From contig JAHBZF010000010.1 of assembly GCA_019635575.1 (NCBI GenBank), positions 1 to 48,631 on the forward strand: a stretch of DNA of 48,631 nt, read 5' to 3'. Shown here piece after piece: positions 24,362-32,680 of this stretch. The first letter of the stretch is position 1. Every line of letters begins with the position of its first letter. The translations under genes were made by a program, and so were the position numbers. Source of the DNA: Pseudolabrys sp. GTDB lineage: Bacteria > Pseudomonadota > Alphaproteobacteria > Rhizobiales > Xanthobacteraceae. The notes beneath the pieces were generated by a model that was given only the letters and a program-made list of their open reading frames with translations, had not been told where the DNA came from and did not search any database.

Positions 24362-25483
24362 TCAATTCACGTCGTAGTGCTTGGCGATCGTCGGCACCCG
24401 GCTCTTGCCATCGAAGCAAATGACGACGGCGGAATGGGCCATATCGCCCTTGCCATTGCTCTTGTAGGTCATCGCCAGCCCTTTAAAGGTTGTCGATGCA
24501 AGCGCCTTGGTCATCTTGTCCGGCGTATTGGCGCCGCCCGCAAGCGCCTGGAGCGCCATCATCGTCCCGTCATATTGGCCAAGCGCGAAGGCATCGGGAT
24601 CCTGATCGAACGCTTTTCTGTAATCGGCGACGAATTTCTGCATCTCCGGCGTTTCCGCCGAGATCGGGCTCGACCCGGTTTCGGCGCAGGACGTTGCGAG
24701 TTCGGCCGGTTCGAGCAGCGCAAGCGTGCTCGGTTGCGACAAGCCGGACCCGGCAATGATCGGCAGCTTCAGACCCATGGTCGACGCCGCCTTGAGCAGC
24801 AGCGCGGTCGGGCCGCCGTGCAGATGCACCAGCAGCGAATCCGCGCCGGCCGCCTGCGCTTTCGCCAGTACGGCAGTCATGTCCTTCTGCGAAACGTCGA
24901 GCGCATCCTGATAGACCGGAGTGATGTTGCGCTCCTTGAGCAGCTTGAGGATCTCCTCGCGACCGCTCTGGCCGTAAGCGGTGGTCTGGTAGATCAGCGC
25001 CGGCTTCGCGATCTTGCGCTCCTCAACCGCAAACCGCACTTGCGCGGTTTTGGTGACATGGTCGTCCGGGAAGAAGCGGAACACATAGGGATTGCCCTGC
25101 TGCGTGATCGCGGCGGTTCCGCTCATGGTCAGCATCGGCATTTTCGCCTGCAGCGCGACCGGCAACAAAGCGAGCATCTGCGTGCCGAGCATCGGCGCGA
25201 CCACGGCGACCGTGTTGCGGTCATCGATCGCGCGCTCGAACGCATTGACCGCGACTTCGGGGCTGGTGCCGGTGTCCGAGACGTCGTGCCGCACCTTCAG
25301 CCCGCCCGGCGCCTGAGTGAGCGCGAGCACGGCGCCATTCCGCTGGCTCTTGCCTTCGACGGCCAGAAAGCCGGTGATCGGAACGAGGACAGGGATACTC
25401 GGATCGGCTGCCAGTGCCGGCCCTGAAAGGGGCAACAGCGACGGCATCGCGAAAGCGAGGGACAAAAAGAGGGCCTTGCGCAT
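24362..25483 (-). CDS. Periplasmic receptor of the Liv-type ABC transporter
   Basis: The 373 residues have a Sec signal peptide at about 1-26 (LFLSLAFAMPSLLPLSGPALAA), then a type I periplasmic-binding fold (IPVLVPITGFLAVEGKSQRNGA). The ATG at 25483 has GGGGAG 6 bp upstream; a GTG one codon earlier is less likely. First gene of the unit that continues through LivH, LivMG, LivF, the Ntn hydrolase, GntR, the 72-residue protein and the Fe-alcohol dehydrogenase. The ligand is therefore probably the compound that the hydrolase and dehydrogenase process, perhaps an amide or amino-acid conjugate. Confidence 0.9.
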   Translation of the reverse strand: MRKALFLSLAFAMPSLLPLSGPALAADPSIPVLVPITGFLAVEGKSQRNGAVLALTQAPGGLKVRHDVSDTGTSPEVAVNAFERAIDDRNTVAVVAPMLGTQMLALLPVALQAKMPMLTMSGTAAITQQGNPYVFRFFPDDHVTKTAQVRFAVEERKIAKPALIYQTTAYGQSGREEILKLLKERNITPVYQDALDVSQKDMTAVLAKAQAAGADSLLVHLHGGPTALLLKAASTMGLKLPIIAGSGLSQPSTLALLEPAELATSCAETGSSPISAETPEMQKFVADYRKAFDQDPDAFALGQYDGTMMALQALAGGANTPDKMTKALASTTFKGLAMTYKSNGKGDMAHSAVVICFDGKSRVPTIAKHYDVN

Positions 25484-25505
25484 CACAAACTCCCCTTTGG
25501 ACCTA

Positions 25506-25543
25506 TGTCATGACAACGATACATTTAAAAACCCTCGCGTCAA
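25506..25543 (-). promoter_or_regulatory. Promoter with abutting palindromic operator
   Basis: On the minus strand TTGACG (25538-25543), a 16-bp spacer and TATCGT (25516-25521) form a promoter-like pair. The perfect palindrome TGTCATGACA (25506-25515) directly follows the -10 and would cover the start site, about 20 bp before the receptor ATG. GT-N4-AC cores of this type are typical GntR/HutC sites, so the GntR encoded in the same unit is the likely binder. Confidence 0.6.
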
Positions 25544-25839
25544 TCTCTTGGATTCGCCCAGATGCCGGATGTCACATTTCGCAAGGTCTTGGGGAAACAG
25601 CTACGGCCGAACTTTCAGAACGCGCGCTCGATGAGGCGCGACGAGGAAATAGATCGAAGACATGTAATCACCGCTGAATTCGAAGCGACAACCCGGCATA
25701 TCGTTTCAGCGTCAATCAGGATTGGCAGCAGCAGAAAACCGCGCGTCGCCGATCCGTTCGACGTTGGTGCGCGACTTCACGACGAGACGACGCGAAATGG
25801 CGCGGTAGCCTCGCGGAATTGGGGCTGCTGTTTGGGTCT
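25544..25839. other. Intergenic stretch between two ABC transporter units
   Basis: With the promoter above, the gap 25484-25839 spans 356 bp. I see no credible gene, RNA or terminator in it. Short open frames lack ribosome sites and recognisable protein character. Confidence 0.5.
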
Positions 25840-26640
25840 TCAGGATGCCGCTGCGTCCTGATGCCGCGCCTGCTTCTGGTAGAGGAATTGCAACAGGTGC
25901 TGCCGATAGACGCCGTATTGCGGATCGGCTGCGAGCGCGAGCCGATCGCGCGGCCGGGGTAAGTCATTCTGCAGCACTTCACCGATCGTAGCGGCAGGGC
26001 CATTCGTCATCATGACGATCCGGTCGCTCAGCAGGATCGCCTCGTCGATATCGTGCGTCACCATCACCACGGTCGAGCGTGTTGCTTCGACGATCCGCAC
26101 CAGTTCGTCCTGAAGATTGGCCCGGGTCAGCGCATCGAGCGCGCCGAACGGTTCGTCGAGCAGCAGCACGCGCGGCCGCGCCGCCAGCGCGCGGGCGATG
26201 CCGACGCGCTGCTTCATGCCGCCGGAAATCTCGTAGGGATATTTGTGCATCGCGTGGTCGAGATGGACAAGGCGGAGCGATTCCTCGGTCTTGTCCTTCA
26301 GCTCCGCCGCGCTCAGCGTGCGGAACACCTGACGCACCGCGAGAAGGACGTTCTCGTAACAGGTCATCCACGGCAGCAGCGCATGGCTCTGGAACACCAT
26401 GGCGCGGTCCGGACCGGGGCCGAGCACCGGCTTGTCTTCGCAGGCGATCTTGCCGGCGGTCGGCAACAGCAGACCGGCGATGAGATTGAGCAGCGTGCTC
26501 TTGCCGCATCCGGAATGGCCGATCAGGCAGACGAACTCGCTCTGCCTGACGTCGAGAGTAATGGAATCGAGCGCGAGGAATGACGATTTTCCCTTGATCG
26601 GGAACGCGATCGAAACGTTCTGGACGCTGAGATAGCTCAC
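25840..26640 (-). CDS. ABC transporter ATPase, nitrate/cyanate/sulfonate type
   Basis: The 266 residues have Walker A GHSGCGKST at 41-49, signature ISGGMKQRVGIARAL at 138-152 and Walker B VLLLDEPFGALD at 158-169. The FQSHALLPWMTCYENV segment is characteristic of the NrtD/CmpD/SsuB group. It starts at GTG 26640 with GGGAG upstream, 4 bp after the permease stop. Last gene of the receptor-permease-ATPase set transcribed from 28812. Confidence 0.9.
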   Translation of the reverse strand: MSYLSVQNVSIAFPIKGKSSFLALDSITLDVRQSEFVCLIGHSGCGKSTLLNLIAGLLLPTAGKIACEDKPVLGPGPDRAMVFQSHALLPWMTCYENVLLAVRQVFRTLSAAELKDKTEESLRLVHLDHAMHKYPYEISGGMKQRVGIARALAARPRVLLLDEPFGALDALTRANLQDELVRIVEATRSTVVMVTHDIDEAILLSDRIVMMTNGPAATIGEVLQNDLPRPRDRLALAADPQYGVYRQHLLQFLYQKQARHQDAAAS

Positions 26641-26644
26641 GCCG

Positions 26645-27487
26645 TCACTCCCGGAAACTCAGCTTGCGCCCGGCATAGGCGAGCGCGGAATCGAGCCCCA
26701 GCCCGATGATCCCGATCAGCACGATCGCCACGATCATGCTGGCGAGCTGCAGGTTGTTCCATTCGTTCCAGATGAAGTAACCGATACCGCTCTGCGCGCC
26801 GACCATTTCGGCGGCAACGATGACGAACCAGGCGATGCTGACGGAGATGCGCACGCCGGTCATGATCATCGGCACGCTGGCCGGGAAGATGATGCGGGTG
26901 ATGTGCTCGAATGTGCCAAGCCCGAACACGCGCGAGACGTTGACCCATTCCTGTCGGACATTGGCGGCCCCGACTGCCGTGTTGATCAGCATCGGCCAGA
27001 CCGCGCAGATAAAGATGATGAAAATCGCCGAGACGCTGCTGTCGCGGAAAATATAGAGCGCCAGCGGCATCCAGGCGAGCGGCGAGATCGGCCGCAACAC
27101 CTGAATGAAGGGATTGAGCGCCTCGTAAACGCCGGGAAACAACCCCAGCGCAAAGCCGAGCGGCACCGCAACGATCAAGGCCAGCATGAAGCCGAGCAGA
27201 ACGCGGCCTAGCGACTGCAGCAAGTGCCAGGCGATGCCGAGATTGTTGGGATTGCTATTGTCGAAAGCGTCGCGCAGCAACTCCAATCCGCGCAAAGCGA
27301 CCGCGCCCGGCGTCGGGATCGCGCCGGTCTGCTCGGCCGCGGCGCTTTGCCCGGCGAGTTTTGCATATTCCGGGTCGACGCCGCTGGCGACGCCACCGCC
27401 GCCAGCGGTCAACAGATGCCACACCGTCACGAACGCGATGAAGATCAGAACCGACGCAAGCCAGGGATGTCGAAGATGCCGTCCCAC
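26645..27487 (-). CDS. ABC permease, nitrate/cyanate type
   Basis: The 280 residues have an N-terminal membrane segment (WLASVLIFIAFVTVWHLL), a periplasmic stretch of about 50 residues and then a five- to six-helix BPD permease core. The EAA motif region is EWVNVSRVFGLGTFEHITRIIFPASVPMI. NrtB-type permeases have this form. The apparent start is GTG at 27487, 5 bp downstream of the receptor stop. The ligand is not fixed by the permease sequence. Confidence 0.9.
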   Translation of the reverse strand: MGRHLRHPWLASVLIFIAFVTVWHLLTAGGGGVASGVDPEYAKLAGQSAAAEQTGAIPTPGAVALRGLELLRDAFDNSNPNNLGIAWHLLQSLGRVLLGFMLALIVAVPLGFALGLFPGVYEALNPFIQVLRPISPLAWMPLALYIFRDSSVSAIFIIFICAVWPMLINTAVGAANVRQEWVNVSRVFGLGTFEHITRIIFPASVPMIMTGVRISVSIAWFVIVAAEMVGAQSGIGYFIWNEWNNLQLASMIVAIVLIGIIGLGLDSALAYAGRKLSFRE

Positions 27488-27492
27488 GCCTG

Positions 27493-28812
27493 TCAGGTCC
27501 GCCGTACCGATTTCAGATATTCCTCAGGCTTGCTGGAATCGAACTCCTTGCCGAGAATGGTTTCCTTGCGGAAATCCACGGCCGGAGGCTTTGTACCGAG
27601 TTCGGTCATGATCTTCGCCGCATCGGTGGCGAGCATCACCTGCTGCGCGAGCTTCTTGTAGTCGACGTCTTCCTTGAGCATGTTCCAGCGGCGCAATTGC
27701 ACCATCAACCACACCGCCGCGGAGTAGTGCGGGAACGGATCGTAGTCGACGCGGTCCGGCGCGGTCTTGATGGCGCCGAGACCGTCGGCATAACGGCCGG
27801 TGATCACCTGATCGACAACGACTTCAGGCGCATTGAGATACTGCGGCTGCGACAGCGCCTTCGCCATGGCGGGACGGTTCTTCTTGTCCGACACATGCAG
27901 GCTCGCCGCGATGATCGCGCGGTAGAACGCCATGAAGGTGTTGGGGTGCTGCTTGATCCAGCTTTCGGACGCCGTTACCGAACAGCACGGATGGCCCGGC
28001 CACAGGTCGCGCGAAATGGCGTGAATGAAGCCCGCGCCTTCATAGACGGCACGCTGGCCGCCCGGCTCGCCGCCGAAAAAGCCGTCGATACTGCCGACGC
28101 GCAGGCTCGACACATATTCGGTCGGCGGGACGATGCGATAGGTGACGTCCTTGTCCGGATCGACGCCATGGCTCGCCAGATAATTGCGCAACTGCATCGC
28201 CTGGTGGCATTGCTCGAACGGCACCGCAAAGGCAAAGCCCTTCCACTTCGATGGATCGCGGTTGTTCTTGTGCTTGTTGGCGAGCACCAGCGAATTGCCG
28301 TTCTGGTTGCAGATCGTCAGCACCTTGATCGACTGCGTCGTGCCGCCGAGGCCCGCCGTCATCGTCAAGGGCACAGGCATGACCTGCTGCGAGACATCAA
28401 GCTCGCCGTTGATCATCTTGTCGCGGATGATGTTGATGCCGGCGATCTTCTGCAGGCTGACGTCGAGGCCCTGCTTGCCGTATTCACCGAGCGTCTCGCC
28501 ATAGATCAGCGGCGCGGCGCAGGTGATCGGCAGAAAGCCGACGGCCAGCTTGGTTTTTTCCAGGGGCTTCTTCTCCTGCGCGATGGCCTTGAGCGCATCG
28601 AGCGGCAGGAGGGTCGACAATGCGCCAAGCACGGTGGCGGCGCCGACCGTCTTCAGCAAGGTACGCCGGAAGACCGGCTCGGGGAACAGTCCGTGCATCA
28701 GCGCCTGCTCGATGCCGTCGCTCACGCCTTGTTCCGGCGTATCGGCCGCGATATTGAGCCGATGCCCGCAACTGCAAACGTTGTCGAAGTATGAGTGCCG
28801 ATGCCGCGTCAT
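27493..28812 (-). CDS. Nitrate/cyanate-type receptor with Cys/His N-terminal extension and Tat-like signal
   Basis: The 439 residues form a NrtA/CmpA-family periplasmic receptor (KLAVGFLPITCAAPLIYGETLG; VLANKHKNNRDPSKWKGF). The start at 28812 is supported by GGGAGGGG 6 bp upstream. The signal region FRRTLLKTVGAATVLGALS, with twin arginines, lies only at about residues 49-70. It is preceded by a hydrophilic segment rich in metal-type residues (HRHSYFDNVCSCGHRLN). Family members normally start directly with the signal. Nitrate, nitrite or cyanate are established ligands of relatives; here the adjacent nitrilase makes a nitrile or another organic ligand thinkable. Confidence 0.85.
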   Translation of the reverse strand: MTRHRHSYFDNVCSCGHRLNIAADTPEQGVSDGIEQALMHGLFPEPVFRRTLLKTVGAATVLGALSTLLPLDALKAIAQEKKPLEKTKLAVGFLPITCAAPLIYGETLGEYGKQGLDVSLQKIAGINIIRDKMINGELDVSQQVMPVPLTMTAGLGGTTQSIKVLTICNQNGNSLVLANKHKNNRDPSKWKGFAFAVPFEQCHQAMQLRNYLASHGVDPDKDVTYRIVPPTEYVSSLRVGSIDGFFGGEPGGQRAVYEGAGFIHAISRDLWPGHPCCSVTASESWIKQHPNTFMAFYRAIIAASLHVSDKKNRPAMAKALSQPQYLNAPEVVVDQVITGRYADGLGAIKTAPDRVDYDPFPHYSAAVWLMVQLRRWNMLKEDVDYKKLAQQVMLATDAAKIMTELGTKPPAVDFRKETILGKEFDSSKPEEYLKSVRRT

Positions 28813-28843
28813 GACTGCCCCTCCCAAACGCTGTCTGTCGCAA

Positions 28844-28913
28844 CGCTAGGCTACCGCCGCCGCGGAGAACGGGCCTAGCGCACAAACTCGCAGGTCCGGT
28901 TGCAAGAATGCAA
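28844..28913. promoter_or_regulatory. Inverted repeats in the divergent LysR/ABC promoter region
   Basis: Two symmetrical elements lie in the gap between the receptor gene and the divergent LysR gene. CGCTAGGC/GCCTAGCG has a 21-bp spacer (28844-28851, 28873-28880). TTGCA-AGAA-TGCAA (28900-28913) fits the T-N11-A form of a LysR recognition site. They are plausible LysR binding sites, supported only by position and symmetry. Confidence 0.45.
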
Positions 28914-29007
28914 AGCCCTGGCGCAAAGTGCCACAGGTTTTCCGCCGCGCGACCGATCGGGCCTCAGCTTGCGCGACCCGGCGGCTCGCGGGCATGGTTA
29001 GGGCGCG

Positions 29008-29901
29008 ATGTTCAACTGGAACGATCTGGTCTTTTTTCTCGAACTGGCCCGGCAGGGACGGCTGATGCCGGCCGCGCGGCGGTTGCGAGTCGACCACACC
29101 ACCGTCAGCCGGCGTATCTCGGAGTTGGAGAAAGATCTCGCGGTCAAGCTGTTCGAGCGCAAGCCGGACGGGTTTGTGCTGACGGAGGACGGACATCGGC
29201 TGCTGTCCATCGCCGAGCGGATGGAAGTGCTCGGCCTGTCGGTCATGGAGACGATCAAATCGGCGCCAAGCGAGCCGTCCGGCAAGGTCCGGATCGCCAC
29301 GATGGAGGGGATCGCCGCCTACTACCTGACCGAGAAGCTGACCGAGTTCAACGCGCTGCATCCACAGATCGTGATCGAACTGGTCGCCGAGCGGCACCTC
29401 ATCAATCTCACCAAGCGTGAGGCGGATGTCTCGATCAGCTTCGTTCCTCCGGTCGGGCCGCGGCTCGACGTTCGCAAGGCGGGCGTGTTCAAGCTCGGCC
29501 TGTTCGCGTCAAGCACTTATCTCGCGCGACGCGATACCCCGCGCAGCGTCGCCGACCTGCAGGCGCATGATTTCGTCGACTATGTGGTCGATCTTGTCTC
29601 GATCCCGAAAGTCCATTGGCTGCTCGACGTGCTCGAGCCCGAGCATGTGGTGTTTCGCAGCTCGAGCATGGCGGCGCAGCAGAACGCCATCGCCGCCGGG
29701 CGCGGCATCGGGCTGCTGCCGTATTTTTCCGCTAAAAAAGAGCCGCGGCTGGTGCCGGTTCTGGCGCAGACGGTGGAAGTCCAGCGCGAGCTTTACATCT
29801 CGGTCCATGAGGACATCCAGTTCATGGGCCGTGTGCGTGCGCTGACCCGCTTCCTGTTCTCGATGTTCGAGCGCGACGCCGCCTATCTCAATACCCTGTA
29901 G
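29008..29901 (+). CDS. LysR-family regulator
   Basis: The 297 residues have a winged HTH at about 5-65 (FFLELARQGRLMPAARRLRVDHTTVSRRISELEKDL) and a periplasmic-binding-like effector domain from about 90. It is divergent from the nitrate/cyanate-type transporter and followed on the same strand by the molybdenum enzyme and the nitrilase. It is thus well placed to control both directions. The HTH and RKPDGFVLTEDGHRLL segments belong to a common alphaproteobacterial LysR group with no fixed ligand. Confidence 0.9.
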   Translation: MFNWNDLVFFLELARQGRLMPAARRLRVDHTTVSRRISELEKDLAVKLFERKPDGFVLTEDGHRLLSIAERMEVLGLSVMETIKSAPSEPSGKVRIATMEGIAAYYLTEKLTEFNALHPQIVIELVAERHLINLTKREADVSISFVPPVGPRLDVRKAGVFKLGLFASSTYLARRDTPRSVADLQAHDFVDYVVDLVSIPKVHWLLDVLEPEHVVFRSSSMAAQQNAIAAGRGIGLLPYFSAKKEPRLVPVLAQTVEVQRELYISVHEDIQFMGRVRALTRFLFSMFERDAAYLNTL

Positions 29902-30028
29902 GGCAACGATCGGCGACAAGGACTGGCGACAGATCAGCAGCATGGATTTTTGCAGCCCCCGTTGAGGGCATTTGCCTACGGGGTCAGCGCCCGCCGCGCT
30001 AGACTGCGGCAAACCTCAGGATAGCGCC

Positions 30029-31024
30029 GTGGCACCTGTCAGGCTCGACCCGCAAGGCTATTTCCGCCGTATCCCGCTCACGCCGGAGCGTCTGACGGAT
30101 CGCATCACCGCGACGCTGGATGCGATTGTCTTGTGCCATCTCGGCGTGCCGCGCCTTGAGCCACGGGAATGGTCGCTGACTATCGACGGCATGGTCGGCA
30201 AGCCGCGCACCTTGCGGTTCGACGACCTGCTGCGGTTCCCGAAAATCGAGGTTGCCAGCATTCATCAATGTGCCGGCAGCCCGCTGCAACCGTTCGAGCC
30301 GACGCGCCGCATCTGCAATGTGGTCTGGGGTGGTGCGCGGCTTGTCGATGTACTGGCGCCGAGCGAGCCAGATCCGGCCGCGACATTTTTGTGGTCGTAT
30401 GGGCTGGACGGCGGCACCTTCAGCGACATCGGCATCGATGCGTATCTCAAGGACTTGCCGCGCGAGCGGATCGCCGCCGACGCGTTGATCGCCTACGAGA
30501 TGAACGGCAAACCGCTGCCGGCCGAAAACGGGTTTCCGGCGCGGCTGGTGGTGCCAGGCTTCTACGGCACCAACAGTGTGAAATGGCTGACGCGTATGAC
30601 GTTCGCCGACCGCCGCGCGGACAGCCCGTTCACGACGCGCTGGTACAACGATCCCATACTGGATGAAAACGGCGCACCGACCGGCACGACCCGGCCGGTC
30701 TGGAGCATCGCCCCGGAATCGGTGATCGTTGCGCCCGCGCCGGATCGCACGCTTCCTGTGTCCGTCCCGGTCGAGATCTGGGGCTGGGCCTGGGCCGACG
30801 GCGGCGTCGAACGGGTGGAAATCGCTACATGCGGAAACGATTGGCAGCCGGTCGCATTGGAAGCGCCTGATGGCCGGCAATGGCAGCGTTTCTCGCTGAA
30901 TTGGACGCCCCCGACCTCGGGGCAATTCAATCTCGCCTCGCGCGCCACGGCCCGGAACGGCGCAACTCAGCCCGACGCAGGCCGACGCAACGCGATCTAC
31001 CGCGTGCCGATCACCGTAGCCTGA
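30029..31024 (+). CDS. Sulfite-oxidase-family molybdopterin enzyme
   Basis: The 331 residues have the oxidoreductase molybdopterin domain and a C-terminal Mo-co dimerisation domain. The molybdenum-ligating cysteine is C81 in SIHQCAGSP. VPGFYGTNSVKWLTRM is the family's signature for the pterin pocket, and the dimerisation domain begins at about PVSVPVEIWGWAW. There is no signal peptide and no haem domain, so a cytoplasmic enzyme using a separate electron acceptor is suggested. GTG at 30029 or TTG at 29972 may be the start; I chose GTG for its better fit to the family. Whether it oxidises sulfite or another substrate is open. It lies 104 bp upstream of the nitrilase. Confidence 0.83.
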   Translation: MAPVRLDPQGYFRRIPLTPERLTDRITATLDAIVLCHLGVPRLEPREWSLTIDGMVGKPRTLRFDDLLRFPKIEVASIHQCAGSPLQPFEPTRRICNVVWGGARLVDVLAPSEPDPAATFLWSYGLDGGTFSDIGIDAYLKDLPRERIAADALIAYEMNGKPLPAENGFPARLVVPGFYGTNSVKWLTRMTFADRRADSPFTTRWYNDPILDENGAPTGTTRPVWSIAPESVIVAPAPDRTLPVSVPVEIWGWAWADGGVERVEIATCGNDWQPVALEAPDGRQWQRFSLNWTPPTSGQFNLASRATARNGATQPDAGRRNAIYRVPITVA

Positions 31025-31127
31025 CGCGCAGGCTGCCCGGATTCATGCAAGGCGTGGTGCGAAGTTCTGGTGTTCGCAACATCGCGGCAATGACGAGAAT
31101 GGCGTCTATCACGGAAGGATCAGTGTC

Positions 31128-32198
31128 ATGCCGGTGACGTATCCGCGTTTCAAAGCAGCCGCCTGCCATGCGGCATCGGTGTTCCTCGACTCAGCGGCCA
31201 GCATCGAGAAAGCCTGCGATCTGATCGCCGAGGCCGCGCGTAACGGCGCGAGCTTGGTCGCGTTTCCGGAATCGTTCATCCCCGGTTTTCCGGTCTGGGC
31301 CGCGGTTCAGGCCCCGATCCTGTCGCATGATCTGTTTGCCATGCTGGCGTCCCAATCGATCCGGATCGACGGCCCCGAGATCGGCCGCATCCGCATGGCG
31401 GCGCGGCAGCACGGTGTCGTCGTCTCGCTCGGTATTTCCGAAGGCACGGACGCAAGCGTCGGCTGCCTCTGGAATTCGAACATCCTGATCGGTGCCGACG
31501 GCGCGATCCTCAATCATCACCGCAAGCTGGTCCCCACTTATTTCGAGAAGCTGGTCTGGGCGAATGGCGACGGCCGCGGCCTGCGCGTGGTCGAGTCCGA
31601 GATCGGCCGGCTGGGCATGCTGATCTGCGGCGAGAATACCAATCCGCTGGCCCGCTTCTCGCTGATGGCGCAAGGCGAGCAGGTTCATGTCTCGTCTTAT
31701 CCGCCGGTCTGGCCGACCCGACCGAGCAGCGACAATCGCGGTTATAATCTGCGGCGCGCCATCGAAATCCGCGCCGGCGGGCATGCGTTCGAAGCCAAGG
31801 TTTTCAACGTCGTAACGTCGGGTTGCCTCGATGTGTCGCTGCTCGACACGCTGTGCAAGCTCGGCCGCGAGGCGTGCGAAATCCTCGAGCGCGCACCGCG
31901 CGCGGCGTCGATGATTCTCGATCCGACCGGCGAGATCATCAGCAACGTCCTCTCCGAGGATGAAGGTATCGTCTATGCCGACATCGACGTGGCGCGTTGC
32001 GTCGAGCCGAAGCAATTCCACGACGTCGTCGGTTATTACAACCGGTTCGATATTTTCCATCTCGACGTGGACCGCACGCCACGCGAGCCCGCGCACTTCA
32101 CCGCCGATGCGCAACCCTACTCCGAACCGCTGCCGGACCGGGCCAGCCATCATGCCAGCAATGGCTCCGAGCCGCCGTCAATGGCGAATGACCGCTAG
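31128..32198 (+). CDS. Nitrilase (carbon-nitrogen hydrolase, branch 1)
   Basis: The 356 residues have the complete catalytic triad: E48 (AFPESFIPGFP), K133 (HHRKLVPTYFEK) and nucleophile C167 (LICGENTNPLARF). Length, the LVPTYFEKLVW segment and the CGEN-x-NPLARF motif place it among true nitrilases that turn nitriles into carboxylic acid plus ammonia, rather than amidases. The C-terminal tail of about 40 residues is variable in the family and governs filament formation. It probably sits in an operon with the molybdenum enzyme. Aliphatic, aryl-aceto or heteroaromatic nitriles are possible substrates. Confidence 0.9.
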   Translation: MPVTYPRFKAAACHAASVFLDSAASIEKACDLIAEAARNGASLVAFPESFIPGFPVWAAVQAPILSHDLFAMLASQSIRIDGPEIGRIRMAARQHGVVVSLGISEGTDASVGCLWNSNILIGADGAILNHHRKLVPTYFEKLVWANGDGRGLRVVESEIGRLGMLICGENTNPLARFSLMAQGEQVHVSSYPPVWPTRPSSDNRGYNLRRAIEIRAGGHAFEAKVFNVVTSGCLDVSLLDTLCKLGREACEILERAPRAASMILDPTGEIISNVLSEDEGIVYADIDVARCVEPKQFHDVVGYYNRFDIFHLDVDRTPREPAHFTADAQPYSEPLPDRASHHASNGSEPPSMANDR

Positions 32199-32680
32199 TT
32201 GTTTGACCCAACTCTTAGGCCGCGCTGCTATTTACATTTTCCGCGGCGATATGAGTTTTCTTCAAGCGAATTTATTTCTCTGAAACTCAACTCAGGCTCC
32301 GATCGAGATCGCACGCGCGCAAGCGCGATCACGAGATCCGAAAGACAGCCAAGATTCCAAAATGATCTGTGCAAAACGTGCGGGGACCAACTTACGTCGC
32401 ACCACGGCACCGCAGAGAATCTGTAGTTGCCAATGAAATCGGCGGACGACGCCGCAGGCGTCCGTCTGGCCCACGGCCACGCAGCAAATTGTCGCGCTAT
32501 ATCGGCACCACATTCGGGACCAATTTCGCAGCGGCTATGCCGACTATCGAGCCCAGCGCGACCCAGTACAGCAGATGTCTGCTCCATCCGCATTCCTTGA
32601 AATTCGAGACCAAGTTGCTAGGCTGACAGAGGCTTCGCCGTCACGCTTATATGCGCCGCCCCTTTGAGAAATCCGACTAC
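32199..32680. other. Intergenic region, nothing recognised
   Basis: A 482-bp gap, somewhat poorer in GC than its surroundings, between the nitrilase and the second LysR gene. I see only a small hairpin (GACGCC-GCA-GGCGTC near 32449-32463). Short open frames on both strands do not resemble proteins and lack ribosome sites. Confidence 0.5.

Noticed and set aside
25562-25861. Small gene in the gap between the two ABC units
   Set aside because: The frame overlaps the end of the ATPase gene, has no ribosome site and shows no domain-like pattern.
32228-32593. 121-codon minus-strand frame in the gap after the nitrilase
   Set aside because: Composition is not protein-like and there is no start signal or recognisable motif.
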